Positions 26,463-34,309 are shown, counted from the stretch's first letter. The stretch: DNA of 64,000 nucleotides from Amycolatopsis nigrescens CSC17Ta-90 (GCF_000384315.1 NZ_ARVW01000001.1:877746-941745); one strand, 5' to 3'. Notes: generated by a model not told the origin, from the letters alone. Translations and numbers: made by a program.

Positions 26463-27196
26463 TCGTCGTGCTCCTCGTCCTCGAACACCGAAGCCTCCCG
26501 CCCGCGCAGCACGATGTCGAACTCGTAGGCCAGCGCCCAGGACGGCACGGTCCGCTCCAGGTCGAACCGCGAGATCATCCGCTTGCGGGCGTTCTCGTCC
26601 GGTACCGAGTTGAAGATCGGGTCCTGGTCGAACAGCGGGTCGTCCGGGAAGTACATCTGGGTCACCAGGCGCTGGGTGAAGGACGTGCCGAACACCGAGA
26701 AGTGGATGTGCGCCGGGCGCCAGGCGTTGTCGTGGTTCTGCCACGGGTACGCGCCGGGTTTGATGGTGGTGAACTGGTAGCGGCCGTCGCCGTCGGTCAG
26801 GGTGCGCCCGACCCCGTCGAAGTTGGGGTCCAGCGGCGACGGCCAGCGGTCCAGGGTGTGCTTGTAGCGCCCGCCCGCGTTGGCCTGCCAGATCTCCACC
26901 AGCGAGTCGCGCACCGGGCGACCGTCGCCGTCGAGCAGCCTGCCGGTCACCACGATCCGCTGCCCCTGCGGTTCGCCGGCGTGCCGTCGGGTCAGGTCGT
27001 TGTCGTGCTCGCCAAGCCTGCCCGGCCCGAGCAGCGGCCCGGTCAGCTCGGTGAGCCGGTGCGGCATCAGCACCAGCGGCTGTTTCGGGTGCCGCAGCGC
27101 GGTCGACCGGTAGCCCGGCGAGTCCAGCGGCGGGTGGGTGCCCGCCGGGTCGCGGCGGAAGCCCGGTGCCGGAACCTCGTTACCCATCACGCCCAT
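26459..27196 (-). CDS. pcaH: protocatechuate 3,4-dioxygenase beta subunit
   Basis: A 245-residue iron-binding subunit. The ferric ligands can be read as Tyr in NAGGRYKH, Tyr in KPGAYPWQN and two His in RPAHIHFSVFG. It cleaves protocatechuate to 3-carboxy-cis,cis-muconate. I chose the ATG at 27196 because GGAGG lies five bases upstream and the ATG overlaps the stop of the small ORF there (TGATG). A second ATG three codons later is possible. Confidence 0.93.
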   Translation of the reverse strand: MGVMGNEVPAPGFRRDPAGTHPPLDSPGYRSTALRHPKQPLVLMPHRLTELTGPLLGPGRLGEHDNDLTRRHAGEPQGQRIVVTGRLLDGDGRPVRDSLVEIWQANAGGRYKHTLDRWPSPLDPNFDGVGRTLTDGDGRYQFTTIKPGAYPWQNHDNAWRPAHIHFSVFGTSFTQRLVTQMYFPDDPLFDQDPIFNSVPDENARKRMISRFDLERTVPSWALAYEFDIVLRGREASVFEDEEHDE

Positions 27197-27282
27197 CACG
27201 CCTCCAGTGCTTTGCGGGACACCCGCACCCGGTCGGCGCGAGGACCGAGGCTCCGCGATTGTCCGGTCATCACGCCTCCAGT
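27194..27282. repeat. insert A: 59-bp element flanked by 15-bp direct repeats
   Basis: The 15-bp sequence CATCACGCCTCCAGT occurs perfectly at 27194-27208 and 27268-27282, a 74-bp period. Read leftward it contains the end of pcaF, its stop, a GGAGG ribosome site and an ATG. The 18-bp core GCGGGACACCCGCACCCG (27214-27231) recurs in insert B and at 48602-48619, and forms a small hairpin GCGGG-ACA-CCCGC. Confidence 0.85.
27196..27270 (-). CDS. 24-residue coupled small ORF A inserted between pcaF and pcaH
   Basis: ATG 27270-27268 overlaps the pcaF stop and TGA 27198-27196 overlaps the pcaH ATG. It has GGAGG five bases before the ATG. The peptide contains RADRVRVSRK and ends in ALEA, repeating the LEA end of PcaF. 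The ORF spans an insert of 59 bp bounded by identical 15-bp repeats (27194-27208 and 27268-27282). I know no family. It may be a real peptide or a by-product of an element that keeps translation coupled. Confidence 0.5.
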   Translation of the reverse strand: MTGQSRSLGPRADRVRVSRKALEA

Positions 27283-28448
27283 ACCACGGCGAGGCCCTGG
27301 CCGACCCCGATGCAGATGGCGGCGAGGCCCCATCCCCCGCCCCGGCGCCGCAGCTCGTGCGCGAGGGTGCCGAGGATCCGGCCGCCGGACGCGCCGAGCG
27401 GGTGGCCGATGGCGATGGCGCCGCCGTTGACGTTCACGATCTCCGGGTCCAGTTCGGGCCAGTCCGCGAGACAGGCCAGCGACTGGGCGGCGAAGGCCTC
27501 GTTCAGCTCCACCGCGGTCAGGTCGGACCAACCGATCCCGGCCCGTTCCAGCGCGATCTCGGCGGCGCGCACCGGCCCGATGCCGAACACGTCCGGGTCC
27601 ACCCCGGCCGCGCCCCGGCCGGCGATCCTGGCCAGCGGCTGCTTGCCGAGCCTGCTCGCGGTGACCTTGTCCCCGAGCAGCACCGCGGAGGCGCCGTCGT
27701 TCAGCGGTGACGAGTTGCCCGCGGTGACCGTGCCGTCGGGCCGGAAGGCCGGTTTGAGCCCGGCCAGCTTCTCCGGGGTGGAATCCGGGCGAATGCCCTC
27801 GTCGCGGTTCAGCTCGGTGCCGGGCACGGCGACCACGTGCGTGTCGTAGAAACCCTCGTCCCAGGCCCGCGCGGCGGCGCGGTGGCTGCGCACCGCGAAC
27901 TCGTCCTGCGCCTCGCGGCCGACGCGGTAGCGCTCAGCGAGCCGCTCGGTGGACTCGCCGAGCGAGATCGTCCACTGCTCCGGCATCGCCGGGTTGACCA
28001 TCCGCCAGCCGAGCGTGCTGGAGTGCAGGGTCTGCGGCGCGGCGGGGAAACCCTTCTCCGGCTTGAGCATCACCCATGGCGCCCGGCTCATCGACTCGAC
28101 GCCGCCGGCCACCACCAGCGACGCGTCGCCGACCGCGATCGCCCGGCTCGCCTGCATCACCGCGTCCAGGCCGGAACCGCAGAGCCGGTTGACCGTGGCA
28201 CCGGGCACCGAGGTCGGCCAGCCCGCGAGCAGGGCGGCCATCCTGGCCACGTTGCGGTTGTCCTCGCCGGCACCGTTGGCGTCGCCGAGGATCACCTCGT
28301 CCACTTCGGCCGGATCGAACTCGTTGCGCCCGCTCAGCGCGCGCAGGGTGTGCGCGGCCAGGTCGTCCGGGCGGATCCCGGACAGCGCGCCACCGTAGCG
28401 GCCGAACGGGCTCCGCACCGCGTCCAGTACGAACACTTCAGCAGTCAT
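27270..28448 (-). CDS. pcaF: beta-ketoadipyl-CoA thiolase
   Basis: A 392-residue thiolase. The acylated Cys is in NRLCGSGLDAV near residue 90, the active His in NGGAIAIGHPLGASG and the second Cys in ICIGVGQG; NEAFAAQ is also present. It splits beta-ketoadipyl-CoA into succinyl-CoA and acetyl-CoA. The ATG at 28448 has GAAGG upstream; a GTG two codons earlier is possible. The protein ends AVVLEA at the TGA shared with small ORF A. Confidence 0.94.
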   Translation of the reverse strand: MTAEVFVLDAVRSPFGRYGGALSGIRPDDLAAHTLRALSGRNEFDPAEVDEVILGDANGAGEDNRNVARMAALLAGWPTSVPGATVNRLCGSGLDAVMQASRAIAVGDASLVVAGGVESMSRAPWVMLKPEKGFPAAPQTLHSSTLGWRMVNPAMPEQWTISLGESTERLAERYRVGREAQDEFAVRSHRAAARAWDEGFYDTHVVAVPGTELNRDEGIRPDSTPEKLAGLKPAFRPDGTVTAGNSSPLNDGASAVLLGDKVTASRLGKQPLARIAGRGAAGVDPDVFGIGPVRAAEIALERAGIGWSDLTAVELNEAFAAQSLACLADWPELDPEIVNVNGGAIAIGHPLGASGGRILGTLAHELRRRGGGWGLAAICIGVGQGLAVVLEA

Positions 28449-28464
28449 GCTCACCTTCTTCGCT

Positions 28465-28542
28465 TCATGCGGCCTTCAGTGTCTTGCGGGACACCCGCAC
28501 CCGATCGGCCCGCATGACCGGGGCTTCGCCAGTTTCGGTCAT
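28465..28542 (-). CDS. 25-residue coupled small ORF B inserted between pcaJ and pcaF
   Basis: ATG 28542-28540 overlaps the pcaJ stop (ATGA), and the ORF ends at TGA 28467-28465, 16 bp before the pcaF ATG. GAAGG precedes the ATG. The peptide shares RADRVRVSRK with small ORF A and ends in TLKAA, repeating the LKAA end of PcaJ. Same arrangement and the same 74-bp period as ORF A, although the flanking repeats differ in sequence. Confidence 0.5.
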   Translation of the reverse strand: MTETGEAPVMRADRVRVSRKTLKAA

Positions 28543-28553
28543 GCGGCCTTCAG
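28465..28553. repeat. insert B: 59-bp element flanked by 15-bp direct repeats
   Basis: TCATGCGGCCTTCAG occurs at 28465-28479 and 28539-28553, again a 74-bp period. The core GCGGGACACCCGCACCCG is at 28486-28503. The two elements agree at nearly all of about 29 bases around the core and diverge elsewhere, while each set of flanking repeats matches its own host gene end. Confidence 0.85.
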
Positions 28554-29306
28554 CGCACGCAGCACCGCCAGCTCTTCGCCGGTGGGCGCGGGTGTGGTCG
28601 CGAGGTTTTCGGCGACCTTGAGCCGCCAGCCGGTGGCCGCGCGCACCTGCTCCGGCTCGACGCCGGGGTGCACCTCGGTGAGCGTCAGCTCGCTGGTCTC
28701 CGGGTCGGGCCGCAGCAGCCCGAGGTCGGTGACCACCAGGGTCGGCCCGGCGCCGGGCAGGCCGAGCCGCGCGCGGTCGCCCTTGCCGGAGCCGTGGCCG
28801 AACGAGGTGATGAAGTCCACCTGCTCGACGAAGGCGCGGGTGTTCTGCCGGAGCACGATGAACACCTCGCGGCAGGACGCGGCGATTTCCGGCGCGCCAC
28901 CGGCACCGGGCAGGCGCACCTTCGGGTCGTCGTAGTCGGAGCCGATCACCGTGGTGTTGATGTTGCCGAACCGGTCCAGCTGGGCGGCGCCGAGAAAACC
29001 GACGTCGATCCGGCCGGGCTGGAGCCAGTAGTTGAACACCTCCGGCACGCTGACCACCGCGTCCGCGGTCTCCGCCAGCTCACCGTCCCCAATGGACAGT
29101 GGCAGCCGGGTCGGCTTGGCGCCGAGGCAGCCGGACTCGTAGATCAGCGCGAGCTTCGGCGCGTGCGTGCGCCGGGCGAGGTTGGCCGCCGTGCTGGGCA
29201 GGCCGATGCCCACGAAACACGACATTCCGTCCCCCAGCGCCCTTGCCGCGGCCACGCTCATCATTTCGTCGGCACTGTAATTCCCGTCGACACTGTAGTC
29301 GATCAT
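28539..29306 (-). CDS. pcaJ: 3-oxoadipate CoA-transferase subunit B
   Basis: A 255-residue class I CoA-transferase subunit. The catalytic Glu lies in LIYESGCLGAKP near residue 57, and GFLGAAQLDRFGNINTT is typical of the beta subunit. With PcaI it moves CoA from succinyl-CoA to beta-ketoadipate. It overlaps pcaI by ATGA. Its last residues, LRALKAA, are duplicated in the following insert. Confidence 0.93.
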   Translation of the reverse strand: MIDYSVDGNYSADEMMSVAAARALGDGMSCFVGIGLPSTAANLARRTHAPKLALIYESGCLGAKPTRLPLSIGDGELAETADAVVSVPEVFNYWLQPGRIDVGFLGAAQLDRFGNINTTVIGSDYDDPKVRLPGAGGAPEIAASCREVFIVLRQNTRAFVEQVDFITSFGHGSGKGDRARLGLPGAGPTLVVTDLGLLRPDPETSELTLTEVHPGVEPEQVRAATGWRLKVAENLATTPAPTGEELAVLRALKAA

Positions 29307-30112
29307 GCCGTGACCCCCACCGTTTCAGCGAGCCACTTCTTGAACTCGGCACGGTCCCGGCTGATCGCGTCCCAGTCCTGGTAGGCCGAATTGTCCCGTT
29401 CGTAGTAGCCGGCCGCATAGGACGGTCTCGCCCCGGACGGCACCTCGGCCACCGCGGTCACCGCCCAGCCCGGCAGCACCATCGCGCCCGGCCGCGGTTC
29501 GAGCTCGTCCACGATCTCCTCCACCGTCACCAGTGCGCGCTTCGCCGCGAGCACGGCTTCCTTCTGCACGCCGGTGATCCCGGTGAACTGCACGCTACCG
29601 GCGCGATCCGCGCGCTGGGCGTGCACGATGGTGACGTCCGGGTTGAGCGCGGGCACCGCGGTGAGCCGCTCGCCGGTGAACGGGCAGCTGATCGGCTTGA
29701 TGGTGTCGGTGTGCTCGGCCAGGTCCGTGCCGGTGTAGCCGCGCAGCACCGCGAACGGCAGCCCGGACGCGCCCGCGACATAGCGGTTGGCCATCCCGGC
29801 GTGGCTGTGCTCCTCGATTTCCAGCGGCACCGGCCAGGAGTTCTGCACCGCGTCGCGGAACCGGTGCAGCGAGCCGACTCCGGGGTTGCCGCCCCAGGAG
29901 AAGATCAGCTTCCGCGCGCAGCCGGCACCGATCAGCTGGTCGTAGACGATGTCCGGGGTCATCCTGGCCAGCGTCAGCTCCCGGCGGCCCTGGCGGATGA
30001 TCTCGTGGCCGGCCGCGACCGGGATGAGGTGGGTGAAACCCTCCAGCGCCACCAGATCCCCGTCGTGCACCAGCTCGCGCACCCCTTCGGCCAGTGAAAC
30101 GAGCTCGGCCAT
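29303..30112 (-). CDS. pcaI: 3-oxoadipate CoA-transferase subunit A
   Basis: A 269-residue class I CoA-transferase alpha subunit with the oxyanion-hole motif SWGGNPGVGSL near residue 92. It is the first gene of the leftward pca operon; the promoter must lie in the 85-bp gap before the divergent dehydrogenase gene, where there is an AT-rich palindrome. Confidence 0.93.
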   Translation of the reverse strand: MAELVSLAEGVRELVHDGDLVALEGFTHLIPVAAGHEIIRQGRRELTLARMTPDIVYDQLIGAGCARKLIFSWGGNPGVGSLHRFRDAVQNSWPVPLEIEEHSHAGMANRYVAGASGLPFAVLRGYTGTDLAEHTDTIKPISCPFTGERLTAVPALNPDVTIVHAQRADRAGSVQFTGITGVQKEAVLAAKRALVTVEEIVDELEPRPGAMVLPGWAVTAVAEVPSGARPSYAAGYYERDNSAYQDWDAISRDRAEFKKWLAETVGVTA

Positions 30113-30142
30113 CCACGGCCTCCGTTCGCATTACGCACACAC

Positions 30143-30157
30143 GTTCTTCATATGAAC
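30143..30157. promoter_or_regulatory. palindromic operator candidate in the pcaI promoter
   Basis: The perfect palindrome TTCATATGAA (30147-30156) lies inside a wider repeat GTTC-N7-GAAC (30143-30157), 31 bp upstream of pcaI and in the only AT-rich part of this 85-bp divergent region. It is a plausible site for the IclR-type regulator encoded in the same operon; this is inference. Confidence 0.5.
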
Positions 30158-30197
30158 ATAGTTGTGGGCGGCTCGGCGCGCAAGAGAAGGTGTGCCC

Positions 30198-31166
30198 ATG
30201 AGCGAACGGCCACGAATCGTGGTGACCAGGGAGATTCCCGAGCCGGCGCTGGAGATCCTGCGCGCGGCGGGCGAGGTGTGGGTTTCCGGGGCCGACCGCG
30301 CCCTCGCCCCCGGCGAGCTGCGGGAAGCGGTGGCCGGCGCGTCAGCCGTGGTGAGCATGCTCCAAGACCGCATCGACGGCGAAGTCGCGGACGCGGCCGG
30401 GGAGAACCTGCGAGTGGTGGCCAACGTCGCGGTCGGTCACGACAACCTGGACGTGGCCGGGCTGGCGGCCCGCGAGGTACTGGTGACCAACACGCCGGGG
30501 GTGCTCACCGAGGCCACCGCGGATCTCGCCTTCGGTCTGCTGCTGGCCGTCACCCGGCGGCTCGGTGAGGCCGAGCGGCTGCTGCGCGACCGCCGCCCGT
30601 GGTCCTTCCACCTGGGTTTCATGCTGGGTACCGGACTGCAGGACAAGACGCTGGGCATCGTCGGCCTCGGCCAGATCGGGCAGGCGATGGCCCGCCGCGC
30701 CCGCGCCTTCGGCCTGCGGATCGTCTACTCAGGACGGTCCCGCTCGGACGCGGAGACCGCGCTGGACGCCCGGTATCTCCCGTTCGACGAGCTGCTGTCC
30801 GAATCGGACGTGGTTTCGCTGCACTGCCCGCTGACCCCGGACACCCGGCACCTGATCGACGCGCACGCGCTGGCCGCGATGAAGCCGGGCGCGTTCCTGG
30901 TGAACACCACGCGCGGCCCGGTGGTCGACGAGCCCGCGCTGGCGGCCGCGCTGCGGGACGGGGTGATCGCCGGCGCGGCGCTGGACGTGTTCGAACGCGA
31001 GCCGGAGGTCGACCCTGGCCTGCTGGAGCTGGACAACGTAGTCCTCAGCCCGCATCTCGGCTCCGCCACCGTGGAGACCAGGACCGCGATGGCCGTGCTC
31101 GCCGCCCGCAACGTCGCCGCCGTCCTCGCCGGCTCCCCCGCCCTCACCCCGGTCCCGAGTCCGTGA
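30198..31166 (+). CDS. D-2-hydroxyacid dehydrogenase (glyoxylate/hydroxypyruvate reductase type)
   Basis: A 322-residue NAD(P)-dependent dehydrogenase. It has VVANVAVGHDNLD in the substrate domain, the nucleotide site GIVGLGQIGQAMARRA near residue 152, and the catalytic Arg in NTTRGPVVDE, Glu in EREPEVDP and His in SPHLGSAT. It reduces glyoxylate, hydroxypyruvate or related 2-oxo acids. Divergent from the pca operon. Its stop TGA 31164-31166 lies inside the left arm of the next hairpin. Confidence 0.9.
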   Translation: MSERPRIVVTREIPEPALEILRAAGEVWVSGADRALAPGELREAVAGASAVVSMLQDRIDGEVADAAGENLRVVANVAVGHDNLDVAGLAAREVLVTNTPGVLTEATADLAFGLLLAVTRRLGEAERLLRDRRPWSFHLGFMLGTGLQDKTLGIVGLGQIGQAMARRARAFGLRIVYSGRSRSDAETALDARYLPFDELLSESDVVSLHCPLTPDTRHLIDAHALAAMKPGAFLVNTTRGPVVDEPALAAALRDGVIAGAALDVFEREPEVDPGLLELDNVVLSPHLGSATVETRTAMAVLAARNVAAVLAGSPALTPVPSP

Positions 31167-31212
31167 AGGGCACCTTGCCTACCTTGAACGTAGGCAAGGT
31201 GCCCTTCACGGA
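31160..31212. terminator. perfect 23-bp hairpin (dispersed palindrome family 2)
   Basis: Arms 31160-31182 and 31190-31212 are perfectly complementary, with the 7-nt loop CTTGAAC. It lies between convergent genes. The central part (GGCACCTTGCCT, TTGAACG, AGGCAAGGTGCC) is closely related to the coxM-coxG hairpin at 10480-10532. Confidence 0.85.
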
Positions 31213-31226
31213 CGAACGGGAGCGGG

Positions 31227-31529
31227 TCAGGTTTCGTCGGTTCGCTGGAGGACGGCGAAGTTCAGCTGGCCCTGGTCGTCCTGCTGGACGTCGAGCACCT
31301 TGTCGTCGAGGAACGCGGCGGCCTGCGGTTCGAGGAAGACCTTCCCCCCGCCGTCGGTGCCGAGTACCTGGTCACCGTCTTCCGGCGCCGGTGCGACGGA
31401 CAGCGCGAGCTGCGCGCCCTCCTGCTGTTCGTTCTGCACGGCGAAACGGAGGCCACCGGCCTCGTCCTGGCCCTGCTGTGCGGTCAGTGCGCTGATCGCC
31501 TCGGCGGCGGCGTCTGTCATGGCGAGCAT
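31227..31529 (-). CDS. HesB/IscA-like protein lacking cysteines
   Basis: A 100-residue protein of the HesB/IscA fold: LTAQQGQDEAGGLRFAVQ at the start, then VFLEPQAAAFLDDKVLDV, which matches the region before the C-terminal CxC of iron-sulfur assembly proteins. All the usual Cys ligands are absent, as in the Fe-S biogenesis-like proteins common in actinomycetes, so a cluster-scaffold role is doubtful. Start 31529 has AAGGGAAGG upstream. Confidence 0.7.
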   Translation of the reverse strand: MLAMTDAAAEAISALTAQQGQDEAGGLRFAVQNEQQEGAQLALSVAPAPEDGDQVLGTDGGGKVFLEPQAAAFLDDKVLDVQQDDQGQLNFAVLQRTDET

Positions 31530-31625
31530 GCTCGGCCTTCCCTTCGGTTTGCGGTCGTTGCGATCTGACCGTCCACCGTAGGGGGCCCTGCTCCGGCCCG
31601 CCGATCGGGCGGCCGGTGCGCTCGG

Positions 31626-32039
31626 TCACTCCGGGGTGCGGATCGTCTCGGCCACCGACCCGCCGGCCACATCCGCGTTCTGCCCGCGCACCACATCGGA
31701 AGAGCGCGGGCCGTCCAGCCGCTCGTCCGGCGCGACTTCCTCGGCGTCGGGCGGTGCGTCGTCGACAGACTCGTCGAGCTCCTGGGCCGGGGTCGCCGCG
31801 ATCGGCCGCTCCGGCACGTCCTCGGGTCGCACGTCCGGCTGCTCCTCGGCCAGCTTCCGGTCCAGGCTCTCCCCCGCCCGCTGTTCCGCCGGGGTCATGC
31901 CGTAGCCGTCGGCGGCGGTCCAACGTTCGGGCGGCTCGACCCCTTCTTCCAGCGGATCGGCCTGCAGCCGGTCCTCGTCGAGGTCCTCGCTGGCGCTCAG
32001 CGCGGCCGGATCCCGCTCCACCTCGGACGCCTCGGCCAT
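31626..32039 (-). CDS. DUF5709 protein
   Basis: A 137-residue acidic, largely disordered protein. The conserved block DPLEEGVEPPERWTAADGYGMT followed by EQRAGESLDRKLAEEQPDV (shown here in pieces) is characteristic of DUF5709, a family found in actinomycetes and sometimes linked to stress. No membrane segment and no Cys. Function unknown. It is divergent from the GtrA gene across a 133-bp AT-richer region. Confidence 0.75.
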   Translation of the reverse strand: MAEASEVERDPAALSASEDLDEDRLQADPLEEGVEPPERWTAADGYGMTPAEQRAGESLDRKLAEEQPDVRPEDVPERPIAATPAQELDESVDDAPPDAEEVAPDERLDGPRSSDVVRGQNADVAGGSVAETIRTPE

Positions 32040-32172
32040 GGGTCAACCTCCCGTCTCGGTCTGCTGGTCACCCGGCAGTACCCGGGCCGCCCGGTCGCCA
32101 AACTCGCGGCCGAGACCGAGATCACCCAGGGAAGTATTCATAGTTTTGTGAAGAGTATGTAGCGTTGCGGGT

Positions 32173-32622
32173 ATGACCACCATCCGGTGGATGCCAGGGC
32201 CGGCCCGGCCGGCACCCGCGCGAACGCACGAAGTCGGCCACCACGTCGCCTGGTACGTGCTGGCCGGCGCGATCACCACCGGGCTGCAGAGCGCGCTGTT
32301 CTTGCTCGCACAGCCGGCGTTCGGCTCCTTCGCCGCCAACCTGGCCTCGATCGCGGTGACCACCGTGGCGAACACGGAGTTCCACCGCCGGGTCACCTTC
32401 GCGGACACGCCGAGCCGCCCCGCCCGCCGCCACCTGCAGTCGGTGCTGACCTTCCTGTTCTACGCCGGCTACGGCTCGGTGGTGCTGGCCTCGCTGCACG
32501 TGCTGGACCCCGGCTACTCGGCCACCGAGGAGGCGACGGTGCTGGCCGCGGCCAGCGTGCTCGGCGGGGTCGCGCGGTTCGTGCTGCTGCGCTGGTGGGT
32601 TTTCGCCCGCACCGCCCGGTGA
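32173..32622 (+). CDS. GtrA-like membrane protein
   Basis: A 149-residue protein with four membrane segments and the GtrA pattern: FLLAQPAFGSFAANLASI, then ANTEFHRRVTFAD after the second helix, then a final RWWVFAR. GtrA proteins are thought to flip or carry polyprenyl-linked sugars for cell-surface glycans. The ATG is 11 bp after a TATGTA that could be a -10 box. Confidence 0.78.
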   Translation: MTTIRWMPGPARPAPARTHEVGHHVAWYVLAGAITTGLQSALFLLAQPAFGSFAANLASIAVTTVANTEFHRRVTFADTPSRPARRHLQSVLTFLFYAGYGSVVLASLHVLDPGYSATEEATVLAAASVLGGVARFVLLRWWVFARTAR

Positions 32623-32703
32623 GCGCCGGGACCGGCGGACGGGCACCCCGGACGGCCCGCGGTTAGCCTTGGCCCGCCCTTGCCGACCGGTCAGAAAGAG
32701 CGC

Positions 32704-33051
32704 ATGGCGGACACCGAACGCACCGAGACCGAACCGGACTACCGGTTCACGCTGGCCAACGAACGCACCTTCCTGGCCTGGATCCGCAGTGCGCTCGGCC
32801 TGCTGGCCGGCGGGGTCGCGGTGGACCAGCTGGTGCCGCTGCCGTCCGGCTCCTGGGTTCGGACCGTGCTCGCGCTGGGCTGCGTCGCGCTGGCGGCGAC
32901 GCTGGCGGCGACCAGCTACCCGCGCTGGCGGCGGGTGCAGACCGCGATGCGGCGCGGCGACCCGCTGCCCCGGTCCCGGATGCTGCCGGTGCTCGCCACC
33001 GGCGTGCTGCTGATCGCGGGCTTCGCGGCGGCTCTCGTGATCGCCGGATGA
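32704..33051 (+). CDS. DUF202 membrane protein 1
   Basis: A 115-residue DUF202 (YidH-type) protein. It has the hallmark N-terminal ANERTFLAWIRSALGLLAGG before the first of three membrane helices. Function unknown. It is followed after 18 bp by a second DUF202 gene; tandem pairs are common in actinomycetes. Confidence 0.82.
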   Translation: MADTERTETEPDYRFTLANERTFLAWIRSALGLLAGGVAVDQLVPLPSGSWVRTVLALGCVALAATLAATSYPRWRRVQTAMRRGDPLPRSRMLPVLATGVLLIAGFAAALVIAG

Positions 33052-33069
33052 GCGCCGGGTGAGCACGGC

Positions 33070-33366
33070 ATGACGGACGGGGCGCAGCGGCAGCGGACCG
33101 GGCTGGCGTGGCAGCGGACCGCGCTGGGCGCCGCCGGGTGCACCCTGCTGCTCGCGCACGCCGCGGGGAAGCAGGACTGGGGGATCGGACTACTACCCGT
33201 AGTGTTCGGCGCAATCACCACAGTGATGCTGTCCGGGGCCGGCAGACGTCGTGAGCGAGCGCTCCGGGCCGATAATCCGACAACCCCGATTAATCGTTCC
33301 ACGATTAAAGTCACGGCCGTCATGGTTGTGATGACCGTGGTTTCTGCGCTTCCGCTGCTGCGTTGA
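33070..33366 (+). CDS. DUF202 membrane protein 2
   Basis: A 98-residue companion of the preceding gene with the shorter signature RTGLAWQRTALGAAGCTLLLAH and three hydrophobic helices. The last third of the gene (33255-33366) is noticeably less GC-rich than its neighbours. Function unknown; probably forms a complex with DUF202 protein 1. Confidence 0.8.
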   Translation: MTDGAQRQRTGLAWQRTALGAAGCTLLLAHAAGKQDWGIGLLPVVFGAITTVMLSGAGRRRERALRADNPTTPINRSTIKVTAVMVVMTVVSALPLLR

Positions 33367-33377
33367 GCGATCGGATT

Positions 33378-33433
33378 ATGCTCGAACAAGCAGTTTCGAG
33401 CATGTTCCCGAGCGTCCCGTTCCTGCGAACGGG
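33378..33433. terminator. two consecutive hairpins after the DUF202 pair
   Basis: The first is ATGCTCGAA with TTCGAGCAT (33378-33386 and 33395-33403). The second is CCCGTTC-CTGC-GAACGGG (33416-33433). They end the DUF202 transcript. The following 165 bp to the sigma factor start must hold its promoter; it includes a TTGACG at about 33466, but I cannot pair it with a convincing -10 box. Confidence 0.6.
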
Positions 33434-33598
33434 GTATATCTAGTTGAATTCTGGACTGCGTGCTTGACGGGGCCTACGATTACGCTCAGTCGCACCGACG
33501 GCTGACCGCCCCGGATCGTTTGGAGTATCCGCCGACGGTGAATCACTGAGCGTGTACCCCGCACCGGATCCGGCCCGGGGAGTCGTGGGGAGCCGACG

Positions 33599-34276
33599 AT
33601 GAGGAATCACGTGACACCGAGGACCGCTGACACCAGCCCCACCACCAGGTCCGAACGCGACCCGGTATCGGGTTACCTGACGCCCCAGGCGTACCCGCGC
33701 GGGCAGCGGCTCACCAAGGAGCAGCTGGCCCCGCTGGTGCGGGACGCGGCAGACCAGAACCCCGCCGCGGTGCAGGCACTGCTGCAGACCCTGATGCCGG
33801 TCGTGGTGCGGTACTGCCGCGCCAGGATGGGCGGCCGGGACCTGTCCTACCTGTCCGCGGACGACGTCGCGCAGGAGGTCTGCCTCGCCGTGCTCAAGGC
33901 GCTGCCCGCCTACCAGGACCGCGGCGGCTCCTTCCTGTACCTGGTGCACGCCATCGCCGCGAACAAGGTCGCCGACGCCTACCGCCTTGTCTCCCGCGAC
34001 CGCTCCGAACCGGTGCCCGAACTGCCGGAACGGCCACTGGCCGACAACGAGCCGGAAAAGCACGCGCTCGCACTCGACCTCGGCGAACGGCTCACCGGGC
34101 TGCTGTCCTGCCTGCCCCAGCTGCAGCAGGAGATCCTCGCGCTGCGGATCGCGGTCGGCCTGTCCGCCAACGAGACCGCCGAAGCGCTCGGCATCTCACC
34201 CGGCAACGTACGGGTCACCCAACACCGCGCCATCACCAAGCTCCGCACCGTCGTCCGGCCCGACGGCGAATTCTGA
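33599..34276 (+). CDS. sigD: ECF-type RNA polymerase sigma factor, SigD/ShbA group
   Basis: A 225-residue sigma-70 family protein. Region 2 (IVVRYCRAR-like VVVRYCRARMGG, then DVAQEVCLAVLKALPAYQDRGGSFL) and region 4 (LPQLQQEILALRIAVGLSANETAEALG, then NVRVTQHRAITKLR) match mycobacterial SigD and Streptomyces ShbA closely. In streptomycetes this factor drives hrdB. The ATG at 33599 follows GGGGAG. It is convergent with the WhiB gene, a neighbourhood also known for sigD/whiB3 and shbA/whiD. Confidence 0.85.
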   Translation: MRNHVTPRTADTSPTTRSERDPVSGYLTPQAYPRGQRLTKEQLAPLVRDAADQNPAAVQALLQTLMPVVVRYCRARMGGRDLSYLSADDVAQEVCLAVLKALPAYQDRGGSFLYLVHAIAANKVADAYRLVSRDRSEPVPELPERPLADNEPEKHALALDLGERLTGLLSCLPQLQQEILALRIAVGLSANETAEALGISPGNVRVTQHRAITKLRTVVRPDGEF

Positions 34277-34309
34277 CCGCTCCCTTCGGCAAAGCGCTGG
34301 CGGGATCGT

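Noticed and set aside
30162..30197. Longer start for the hydroxyacid dehydrogenase
   Set aside because: It would place the first codons over the pca operator region and add unrelated residues; ATG 30198 with GAGAAGG upstream fits the family.
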